Source: Chloroflexota bacterium | GTDB lineage: Bacteria > Chloroflexota > Anaerolineae > Anaerolineales > VGOW01 | Length of the DNA stretch: 52,669 bases | NCBI GenBank assembly: GCA_016213135.1 | Contig: JACRBQ010000106.1 | Location: 1 to 52,669 of the forward strand | Direction: 5' to 3' | In this document: in pieces, positions 46,920 through 52,669 of the stretch | Layout of the letters: the number at the start of each line of letters is the position of its first letter | Numbering within the stretch: position 1 is the first letter of the stretch | Made by a program: the position numbers and the translations under genes | Notes under the pieces: model-generated | Databases searched by the model: none | Seen by the model: only the letters and a program-made list of their open reading frames with translations | What the model was told of the DNA's origin: nothing

Positions 46920-47588
46920 ATGGCCCCTCTCGCCGCCAGGGCGCTCTCGCTCGAACACCTGCTGCGCGCGCCCCGGTCCGGTCCGGCCCCGCACCCGGCC
47001 ATCATTTGCCTGCACGGGCGCGGCAGCAATGAAGCCGACCTCATCGGCCTCGCGCCTTACCTCGACGACCGCTTATTGTGGATTAGTCCGCGCGCCCCGC
47101 TCGACATCATGGGCGGCTACGAATGGTACCGGATGGCGGGCATTGGCCTGCCCGTGCAACCCACGTTCGAGGCCACCCAGCGCGCGCTCGATCAATTCAT
47201 CGCCGAGGCCGTGGCGGCCTATCCGGTGGATGCCAAACGGCTTTACCTCATGGGCTTCAGTCAGGGCAGCATGATGGCCTATGCCTTCGCTCTCGGGCAG
47301 CCGGGACGCGTAGCCGGCGTCATCGCTCAATCGGGCTACATCCCCCTCACCTCCGGCATTGCGGTGGACGAGCCGGGGCTGAAAGGCAAACCCTTCATCA
47401 TCACCCACGGTCTCGACGACCCGCTCATCCCCGTGCAATGGGGCCGCGAGGCGCGCGACTGGCTGGCCCGCGCCGGGGCCGATGTGGAATACCACGACTT
47501 CCCGATGGGACATTCCGTCAGCCGGGAATCTATGGCTGCCGTGGCGCAGTGGATGCGTAAGCGGCTGGCGGAGAACAACGGAGCTTAA
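46920..47588 (+). CDS. Phospholipase/carboxylesterase family alpha/beta-hydrolase
   Basis: This 222-residue serine hydrolase has the Abhydrolase_2 pattern: HGRGSNEADL oxyanion region (about 30-39), nucleophile in MGFSQGSMMAYA (Ser at about 117), Asp in THGLDDPLIP and His in FPMGHSVS. Length and motifs match small bacterial carboxylesterases such as the MhqD group, which are often encoded beside a ring-cleaving dioxygenase. That is the case here: the VOC gene starts 2 bp downstream. I infer an aromatic-ester or quinone-detoxification role. The substrate is not shown by the sequence. Confidence 0.9.
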   Translation: MAPLAARALSLEHLLRAPRSGPAPHPAIICLHGRGSNEADLIGLAPYLDDRLLWISPRAPLDIMGGYEWYRMAGIGLPVQPTFEATQRALDQFIAEAVAAYPVDAKRLYLMGFSQGSMMAYAFALGQPGRVAGVIAQSGYIPLTSGIAVDEPGLKGKPFIITHGLDDPLIPVQWGREARDWLARAGADVEYHDFPMGHSVSRESMAAVAQWMRKRLAENNGA

Positions 47589-47590
47589 CG

Positions 47591-48079
47591 ATGAGCGAAC
47601 AACTCGACCCCCAAACGGCCATCGGCCACGTTCATCTCAAAGTATCGGATTTGGATCGGGCAGTGAAATTTTATACCGAAGTGCTGGGCTTTGATCTGGT
47701 GATGAAGCTCAACGCCGGCGCCGCTTTTCTCTCCGTGGGCGGCTACCACCATCACCTCGGCCTCAACACGTGGGAATCAGCCGGGGGGACGCCTCCGCCT
47801 GCGGGCAGCACCGGCCTGTACCACTTTGCCATTTTGCTGCCCACCCGCAAGGAATTGGCCCGCACCCTCAAGCGCCTGATCGATCACAACTGGCCCATCG
47901 ACGGCGCAGCCGACCACGGCGTGAGCGAGGCCATTTACTTCCGCGACCCCGACGAAAACGGAATTGAAATTTACCGGGACCGGCCCCGCGACCAGTGGCC
48001 GCTCGACGGCAACGGCGCGCTCGCCATGTACAGCCGCGCGTTGGATTTCGACTCGTTGATGAAAGAGTTGGAGGTGTGA
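47591..48079 (+). CDS. VOC/glyoxalase superfamily protein (extradiol dioxygenase-like)
   Basis: This 162-residue protein is made of two beta-alpha-beta-beta-beta units. Putative metal ligands are His in IGHVHLKVSDL (about 13-15), His in YHHHLGLNTW (about 53-55) and Glu in ENGIEIYRDRP (about 125). The pattern HVHLKVxDLDRAVxFYxxVLGF and the C-terminal FRDPDENGIEIYxDRP match CatE-type catechol 2,3-dioxygenases. It is coupled to the hydrolase upstream. The stop codon lies inside the first unit of a long GTGAGAY repeat, so the repeat has grown up to the edge of the gene. Confidence 0.88.
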   Translation: MSEQLDPQTAIGHVHLKVSDLDRAVKFYTEVLGFDLVMKLNAGAAFLSVGGYHHHLGLNTWESAGGTPPPAGSTGLYHFAILLPTRKELARTLKRLIDHNWPIDGAADHGVSEAIYFRDPDENGIEIYRDRPRDQWPLDGNGALAMYSRALDFDSLMKELEV

Positions 48080-48306
48080 GACGTGAGATGTGAGACGTGA
48101 GATGTGAGATGTGAGGCGTGAGATGTGAGATGTGAGATGTGAGACGTGAGATGTGAGGTGTGAGGCGTGAGATGTGAGATGTGAGATGTGAGACGTGAGA
48201 TGTGAGATGTGAGACGTGAGATGTGAGATGTGAGACGTGAGATGTGAGATGTGAGACGTGAGATGTGAGGCGTGAGATGTGAGGCGTGAGATGTGAGGCG
48301 TGAGGC
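48076..48306. repeat. 33 tandem copies of a 7-bp unit, GTGAGAY
   Basis: 231 bp consist of exactly 33 heptamers of GTGAGAT, GTGAGAC or GTGAGGC (one GTGAGGT), with no interruption or length change. The first unit overlaps the VOC stop codon. Variants are interspersed, so the array is degenerate rather than newly expanded. It lies between convergent genes. Confidence 0.95.
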
Positions 48307-48335
48307 TCTCTTTACCAGTCATGTTTCACGAGTCA

Positions 48336-48366
48336 CTTCCCACCTCCCACCTCCCACCTCCCACTC
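48336..48366. repeat. CCCACCT heptamer array
   Basis: Three and a half copies of CCCACCT lie just before the end of the phosphohexomutase gene; this is the complement of the AGGTGGG units at 2917-2960. Together with the GTGAGAY array they fill the convergent intergenic gap. Confidence 0.85.
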
Positions 48367-48367
48367 C

Positions 48368-49723
48368 TCACCCCCGAATCACCGCCAGCACCTCGTCCCG
48401 CCGCCGTTCCATTTCCTCGCGGGTGGTCGCTTCCAGATTCAATCGCATCAATGGCTCGGTGTTCGAGGCGCGCACGTTGAAGTGCCACGTGGGATAGGTC
48501 ACCGAAATGCCGTCCATGGCGTGCTGTTTTCCGTCGGCGTATTTTTCAGCCAGCAATAGCATCCTGCCCTTGGGGTCGGCCACCGTGGAGTTGATCTCGC
48601 CGGTGATGAAATACCTGGCCTCCAACTTCGCCAGCAAGTCCGACATTTTGACGCCCTTTTTAGAGAGCAGTTCCAGCAGAATGAGCGACGGGATGATGCC
48701 CGAGTCGGCGTAGTTGAAGTCGCCAAAGTAGTAGTGGCCCGTCACCTCCCCGGCAAAGAGGGCTTTCTCCTGCGACATGCGCGCTTTGATGAAGGCATGG
48801 CCCACGCGCTCCATCAGCGGCACGCCGCCCGCGGCGGCGATCAAATCCACCACCGCCCACGAGGCGCGCACGTCGTAAAGTATCTTTGCGCCGGGGCGCT
48901 TTTCCAGCAGATAGCTGCCCATGATGGCGGTGAGGAAATCCCCGGGGATGAACTGGCCCCGGTCGTCAATGGCGAAAAAGCGGTCGCCGTCGCCGTCGAA
49001 GGCAAAGCCAATGTCTGCGCCCTCTTCCACCACGCGCCGCTGAAGCTCGGCCCGGTTCTCGGGCTGCAACGGGTCGAGACCGTGGTTGGGCAAGTTGCCA
49101 TCGGGGTCGAGATACAGGCCCACCAGTTGCACCGGCAGGCGCTTGTACACCTCCTGCAAAATAGGCCCTACCATGCCGTTGCCCGTGTCCACCACCACGC
49201 GCAGGGGCGATTCATGCGCCCCTACGAGTGCGTTCACATCGATCAACGACAACACCTTTTGCACAAAGCCTTCTTTGAGGTCTTCCGGCGCAATCTGCCC
49301 TTTGCGCGCCGGGGCCGGAAAGGCCTCGCTCTCCACCAGCTTGCGCACATCCTGAATGCCCGCATCGCCGCTCAGCAGGTATGGCATTTTGCGCACCATC
49401 TTGAAGCCGTTGTAAGCCTTGGGATTGTGCGAGGCGGTGACCATCATGCCGGGCAGGTCCTGCGTGGTGCAGGCAAAGTAATACTGGTCGGTGCTCACCA
49501 TGCCAATGTCCACCACGTCTGCGCCCTGCTCGGTGATGCCGCGCGTGACGGCCTCGAACAATTGCGGGCCGGAGAGGCGCATGTCGCGGCCCACGATCAC
49601 TTTGTCCACGCCCAAAAAAGTCACAAAGGCGCGGCCAATGAGGTAGGCCGCCGCCTCGTCTAGATCGGTGGGATAGATGCCGCGAATGTCGTAGGCTTTG
49701 AAGATGGAAGGGTTGACTTGCAT
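48368..49723 (-). CDS. Phosphomannomutase/phosphoglucomutase (alpha-D-phosphohexomutase)
   Basis: This 451-residue four-domain phosphohexomutase interconverts hexose 1- and 6-phosphates for sugar-nucleotide synthesis. It has the active-site phosphoserine loop TASHNPKAYNG (about 97-107), metal-binding DGDGDR (about 242-247), sugar-specificity loop GEVTGHYYF (about 324-332) and phosphate-binding RASNTEP near the C-terminus. The sugar loop usually reads GExSGH; Thr here is a mild variant. In the middle (residues about 167-174) a short palindrome, 49203-49223, is inserted in frame, reading AHESPLR. The N-terminus NPSIFKAYDIRGIYP is the family start. It may supply precursors for envelope glycans. 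Confidence 0.95.
   Translation of the reverse strand: MQVNPSIFKAYDIRGIYPTDLDEAAAYLIGRAFVTFLGVDKVIVGRDMRLSGPQLFEAVTRGITEQGADVVDIGMVSTDQYYFACTTQDLPGMMVTASHNPKAYNGFKMVRKMPYLLSGDAGIQDVRKLVESEAFPAPARKGQIAPEDLKEGFVQKVLSLIDVNALVGAHESPLRVVVDTGNGMVGPILQEVYKRLPVQLVGLYLDPDGNLPNHGLDPLQPENRAELQRRVVEEGADIGFAFDGDGDRFFAIDDRGQFIPGDFLTAIMGSYLLEKRPGAKILYDVRASWAVVDLIAAAGGVPLMERVGHAFIKARMSQEKALFAGEVTGHYYFGDFNYADSGIIPSLILLELLSKKGVKMSDLLAKLEARYFITGEINSTVADPKGRMLLLAEKYADGKQHAMDGISVTYPTWHFNVRASNTEPLMRLNLEATTREEMERRRDEVLAVIRG
49203..49223. repeat. Intragenic palindrome in the phosphohexomutase gene
   Basis: AGGGGCG (49203-49209) and CGCCCCT (49217-49223) form a dyad around ATTCATG. GTAGGGGCG-type palindromes are common intergenic repeats; here one is tolerated inside a surface loop. 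Confidence 0.7.
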
Positions 49724-49772
49724 GGCTGGTGGCTCCGTGTGGGATGTCGCTTCATAATTCCGTATCGTCGCG

Positions 49773-49797
49773 ATTATAGCATTGCCGAAAGTATAAT
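49773..49797. promoter_or_regulatory. Pair of divergent -10 boxes
   Basis: TATAAT on the minus strand (49778-49773) would serve the phosphohexomutase gene with a leader of about 43 nt. TATAAT on the plus strand (49792-49797) would serve the methyltransferase at 49941. Neither has a clear -35 box. Confidence 0.45.
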
Positions 49798-49842
49798 AGC
49801 CCCATCGCGGAAACTATGCCGACCGCGAAGATGCTCTCGGAC

Positions 49843-49915
49843 ACAGATGAACGCAGATTTTCGCAGATTACAAAACAAGATCAGCGTTCCTCTGCGTGAA
49901 TCCGCGTCCAAATGA
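49843..49915. repeat. GATGAACGCAGATT / TCTGCGTGAATCCGCG dyad repeat
   Basis: AGATGAACGCAGATTTTCGC on the left is roughly complementary to the block GCGTTCCTCTGCGTGAATCC on the right. This is the same family as the repeats bordering the GxxExxY relic at 14475-14742, here without any gene inside. Confidence 0.75.
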
Positions 49916-49940
49916 TTTGGTTGCGGCTGGAGGCCGCGCT

Positions 49941-50708
49941 ATGAATAGCCTGTTCAACATTCTGGCAGTGATCATCGCCGTGCCGCTCGCGGCCGTGGCC
50001 GCGCGCGAAGTGCTGCGCGTGCCCCGCCGACAGTGGGGGCTGCCGCTGCCGCCCGAGGTGCGGGGTCATGCGCCCCTTACGCCTGGGCAGGGGTTGTACT
50101 GGCGGCTCATGGGCTGGGTGGGCATGGATACCCACCTGCACCGCGAACTGATCCGCATGGCCCGCTTGCAACCCGGCGAGCGGGTGATGGATACCGGCTC
50201 CGGCACGGGCGAGCTGGCGCTGCTGCTCAAAACCGTCGTCGGCCCCCTGGGCAGCGTGGCCGGCATCGACATCAACGAGCACTTCCTGGCGCGCAGCCGC
50301 CAGCGCGCCGAAGATTACGGCCTGCCGGTGGAATTCAAGAACGGCAACGCCGCCGCCATCCCTTTTGCCCCCGACACCTTCGACGCCGTGACCTGCTCGC
50401 TGATGGCGCATCACCTGCCCACCGAGGTCAAAGCCGCCATGCTCGGCGAAATCCTCCGTGTGCTCAAACCCGGCGGGCGGCTGGTGTTTTTCGACATTGC
50501 CCGGCCCACGCGGCTCGACGAATGGTGGCGGGTGCTGCTGCTGTTCTCGCTGGACTTGCTGTTCGAGTGGCACTGCGGCGCGGCCAACCTGCGCGGCCAA
50601 CTGCCCGGCATGATCCGCGCCGCCGGGTTCCACATTGTGGCCGACCGGTGGTGGCAAATGCGCGGCGTGCGCACGCAGTTCCTCATCGGGCAAAAGGCGG
50701 CAGGCTGA
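49941..50708 (+). CDS. Membrane-associated class I SAM methyltransferase
   Basis: This 255-residue protein has an N-terminal hydrophobic helix (FNILAVIIAVPLAAVAA) that probably tethers it to the membrane. A class I methyltransferase domain follows: SAM loop VMDTGSGTGELALLL (about 79-93), acidic end of strand 2 in VAGIDINEH, motif NGNAAAIPFAPDTFDAVTCSL and the post-motif VLKPGGRLVFFDIA. Overall similarity is to UbiE/Methyltransf_11 enzymes acting on lipids or quinones. GGAGG lies 9 bp before the ATG. The RNase H gene begins 5 bp after its stop. The substrate is unknown. Confidence 0.85.
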   Translation: MNSLFNILAVIIAVPLAAVAAREVLRVPRRQWGLPLPPEVRGHAPLTPGQGLYWRLMGWVGMDTHLHRELIRMARLQPGERVMDTGSGTGELALLLKTVVGPLGSVAGIDINEHFLARSRQRAEDYGLPVEFKNGNAAAIPFAPDTFDAVTCSLMAHHLPTEVKAAMLGEILRVLKPGGRLVFFDIARPTRLDEWWRVLLLFSLDLLFEWHCGAANLRGQLPGMIRAAGFHIVADRWWQMRGVRTQFLIGQKAAG

Positions 50709-50713
50709 TCGCC

Positions 50714-51367
50714 ATGGCGAAAAAGCAAAAGTATTACGTGGTGTGGAAAGGCCGCAAGCGCGGCGTGTTCGCCAGTTGGGAGCAGTGCGAGGCGCAGGTC
50801 TCCGGCTATGTGGGCGCCGAGCACAAAGCCTTCGATAGTGAAGACGAGGCCCGGCGCGCGTTCAAGGCTGCCTATGAAGATTACAAAGGCCAGCCCGCCC
50901 AGGCCCCATCCGCGCAGCGGCTGCTCACGGCGGGCCGCCCCATCCGCGCCCACCACGAACAGGTGGACTTCGCCAGCTACTCGGTGGACGCCTCGTGTAG
51001 TGGCAACCCCGGCCTGCTCGAATACCGCTGCGTGCGCACCGACACGGGCGCGGTCGTGTTCCGGCGCGGGCCGTTTGCCGAGGGCACCAACAACATCGGT
51101 GAATTTCTTGCCATTGTGGAAGCGCTGGAATTGTGCCACAGGCGGAAGAGCGACCTGCCCATTTACACCGATTCGGAAAACGCCATGCGCTGGGTGAAAG
51201 ACAAACAGTGCAAAACCGGCCTCGAACGCGGCGAGCGCAACGCCGCGCTATTCAGCCGGATCGAAAAAGCCGAGCGCTGGTTGAGGGCGCACGCCTACCC
51301 CAACAAAATCCTCAAGTGGGAAACCGATGCCTGGGGAGAAAACCCCGCCGACTACGGGCGAAAGTAG
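50714..51367 (+). CDS. rnhA: Viroplasmin-domain ribonuclease H
   Basis: This 217-residue protein has an N-terminal RNA/DNA hybrid-binding (viroplasmin/Caulimovirus VI) domain, YYVVWKGRKRGVFASWEQCE (residues about 7-26, to SEDEARRAF), a linker, then a type 1 RNase H domain. The four catalytic acids are Asp in YSVDASCSGNPG, Glu in NNIGEFLAIVEAL, Asp in IYTDSENAMRWV and Asp in WETDAWGENPADYG. It should cleave the RNA strand of RNA/DNA hybrids such as R-loops and primers. The bacterial version with both domains is well known. It is co-oriented with the methyltransferase. Confidence 0.94.
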   Translation: MAKKQKYYVVWKGRKRGVFASWEQCEAQVSGYVGAEHKAFDSEDEARRAFKAAYEDYKGQPAQAPSAQRLLTAGRPIRAHHEQVDFASYSVDASCSGNPGLLEYRCVRTDTGAVVFRRGPFAEGTNNIGEFLAIVEALELCHRRKSDLPIYTDSENAMRWVKDKQCKTGLERGERNAALFSRIEKAERWLRAHAYPNKILKWETDAWGENPADYGRK

Positions 51368-51465
51368 AAGCTGGCGCGCGCGGCGGATTCTTTTTGAGGA
51401 TGCAGAGGCGCGTAGCGGGCGGCGAAGTCGAAGGAGCCGTACACTGAGCAGGAACGCGCTCCAAC

Positions 51466-51525
51466 TTCCAACGGTATGCATCAGGCGCAGCGCGGAGCGC
51501 CGTCGCCCGTATGCACGGGTTGGGT
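51466..51525 (-). other. attC-like recombination site
   Basis: Read on the minus strand this 60-bp stretch starts ACCCAAC and ends GTTGGAA, with arms that fold back on each other (CCAAC with GTTGG, TGCAT with ATGCA, GGCG with CGCC). Integron attC sites have RYYYAAC ... GTTRRRY ends and imperfect palindromy. The right end deviates by one base (A for Y). It sits 14-73 bp after the stop of the orphan gene. Confidence 0.35.
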
Positions 51526-51538
51526 GGCGTGCCTGTTT

Positions 51539-52369
51539 TCACAGCCCTAACTGGCCCTGAGCATAGGCAATGAAATCTGCTTTGTGGCTACCAATTCTGC
51601 CTTTTTCACCTATATGCTCGTCGTCGTAGAAATAACCGCTACCAATAAGCCAAAAAAGTTTGTCGGCGTTGTATGGTGTCACCTCTGCATTTTTAGCAAC
51701 TCTGACAACTGCTTTGAAAACTTCGTAATCGTCAGCATTCTCTGGACACAATTTTAGACTGACAAAAATATCGTGCAAATGCACGTCTGGCTTGGCAAAG
51801 TTAATGTAGCCAAGTTCTTTTAGAAAATCGCACGCTAGAGCAAAACCGAAACCGTCTATTTCTCTGTCAAGAAGCAAAGGAAGCGCGGCACGCGTTCTGT
51901 CGTCGTGGTCGAAAAAATCAACCCACTGGTAAAACTCATCTGCTGAAGGAAATTGCTCCATGAATTGAGCGGCAGAGAGAATAGTTTGGCAGAAGTGGGG
52001 CCAAATGCTCCTCGATGTTCGGCGTATCTTGCCTGTTGGTTGTAAGCGGTCTTCTATTTCATCTAAAACTTGTTCCCACCCCGCCGTAAATTTCGCAAGT
52101 ACTTCGGATGGTTGAAAATTGCAAAGTACAACGCCTAATTTATCTACGCCACCAATTGCCCCGCCGACTACTCCCGCCCTCATGTTTGCGTTTTGTGCTG
52201 ACCGTAATATACGCCCGTAAATTTCTGATATGGAATTTGGGCGAGGTTTTATGTCTGACAAGCGGAGATACTTGTCGAGTAATTCAGAGGTTACGCCCGC
52301 GACGTTCAAACGCAGAACAAATTCTTTCGCGAGGGCATATGCTCTTTGGTCGCGCTCTGCTTGGTTCAT
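51539..52369 (-). CDS. Protein of unknown function on a lower-GC, probably transferred segment
   Basis: This 276-residue protein starts at ATG 52369 (MNQAERDQRAYALAKEF). Its DNA is much richer in A/T than any neighbour and uses codons such as AAA, TTT, TTA and ATA freely. The C-terminal third contains FALACDFLKELGYINFAKPDVHLHDIF, a pattern that resembles the helix-hairpin-helix region of DNA glycosylase-like folds (a Gly-turn, then KPDxH), but the overall family is not recognised. It is flanked by attC-like sequences, GTTGGGTGGC at 51519-51528 and GCCACCCAAC at 52427-52436, so it may be an integron cassette. Confidence 0.75.
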   Translation of the reverse strand: MNQAERDQRAYALAKEFVLRLNVAGVTSELLDKYLRLSDIKPRPNSISEIYGRILRSAQNANMRAGVVGGAIGGVDKLGVVLCNFQPSEVLAKFTAGWEQVLDEIEDRLQPTGKIRRTSRSIWPHFCQTILSAAQFMEQFPSADEFYQWVDFFDHDDRTRAALPLLLDREIDGFGFALACDFLKELGYINFAKPDVHLHDIFVSLKLCPENADDYEVFKAVVRVAKNAEVTPYNADKLFWLIGSGYFYDDEHIGEKGRIGSHKADFIAYAQGQLGL

Positions 52370-52669
52370 AGTGATTCCATCAGGCGATGATAGCGGATTG
52401 ACGGACTCTCTTGGCTGTAAAAGGAAGCCACCCAACGGCCAGCGTCAGCCGTGCGGGGGCGGGCTGAGATCAACGCTGAGGGCAGGAGAGAAGTCGGGAA
52501 CAGAATCACGGTTGTCGAAGCCGATCAGTTGTCAATAGTCACATCAAGTGATCGGGGGCGCGTCGGCAAAGTGATCCGCAACGAAAAAGAGTCTCCAGTG
52601 TAAAAAGATTTGGCGGTGGGTGAGAAAATTCTAGTCAGCCTCCGGCCATAGGCCCTCCTTTCTCCCCCA
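52370..52669. other. Non-coding end of window with second attC-like core
   Basis: No gene is supported. GCCACCCAAC at 52427-52436 is the exact inverse of GTTGGGTGGC at 51519-51528. Beside it CAGCGT/ACGCTG and CAGCC/GGCTG form an imperfect stem between 52440 and 52485. Nothing else was recognised to the window edge. Confidence 0.4.

Noticed and set aside
48076-48306. Regular array that could be taken for a CRISPR locus
   Set aside because: The units are 7 bp with no spacers, and no cas genes lie nearby; it is a simple heptamer array.
47777-48322. Minus-strand frame translating the heptamer array into repeated TSHxSHL residues
   Set aside because: The composition is dictated by the DNA repeat and the frame overlaps the VOC gene; there is no ribosome site or family.

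Overview
The window is GC-rich, densely coded bacterial chromosome. Several traits together point to a member of the Chloroflexota, probably Anaerolineae-like: lipoproteins with long Pro/Thr-rich linkers after the lipobox, a STAND-WD40 giant protein, paired C39-peptidase/TPR proteins, a multi-GAF histidine kinase, a split UbiD/UbiA/UbiE/UbiX quinone cluster, and a Rieske/b6-type cytochrome b/dihaem cytochrome c operon. This placement is inferred from gene content; no rRNA or tRNA gene was seen.

Layout. 0-9.2 kb is mostly minus strand: a HepT/MNT toxin-antitoxin pair cut by the window edge, a DUF4013 membrane protein, MurJ, and two paralogous C39-peptidase/TPR proteins on either side of a STAND ATPase with a seven-blade WD40 propeller. 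A plus-strand antitoxin with a truncated PIN toxin lies between them. 9.3-18.3 kb is a plus-strand quinone (probably menaquinone) cluster: UbiD, two UbiA-type prenyltransferases, UbiE and UbiX. It encloses a complete NMT1-type ABC transporter and the remnant of a GxxExxY gene, and is followed by a flavin-fold protein and a methyltransferase. 18.3-26.5 kb holds a 1519-residue hybrid sensor kinase with its response regulator, then an unusual protein fusing a GT-C glycosyltransferase to a MalF-like ABC permease, followed by a MalG-like permease. 26.5-30.8 kb has an SDR/DUF433 pair and a class A penicillin-binding protein. 31-37.4 kb is a run of exported proteins: a WD40 lipoprotein, a tandem Ig-like surface protein, a hydrolase lipoprotein, a small lipoprotein and a membrane protein. 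37.6-40.8 kb is the bc/b6f-type complex. 40.9-42.8 kb is a GAF-GGDEF protein.

43.0-45.9 kb is the most interesting regulatory region. A good promoter leads into a roughly 290-nt folded leader ending in an intrinsic terminator, with a possible competing antiterminator. It precedes a MgtE-type protein that has PRC, MgtE_N and CBS domains but no membrane domain, and that carries an in-frame TGA. A NRAMP-family transporter whose metal-site motifs are altered follows. I read this as a candidate metal-sensing (probably Mg2+) riboswitch that I cannot assign to a known class. The rest of the window has a zinc-ribbon membrane protein, an esterase/VOC pair, a phosphohexomutase, a methyltransferase, a viroplasmin-RNase H protein, and a lower-GC orphan gene flanked by attC-like sites that may be an integron cassette.

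A second theme is intergenic repeat DNA. Heptanucleotide tandem repeats (GTGAGAY x33, GTGAAAC, AGGTGGG, GGATGAA/TTCATCA), longer dyads containing the GCTGAT/ATCAGC core, intragenic palindromes, and a MITE-like element with an 11-bp target duplication occur throughout. Many of them overlap stop or start codons.
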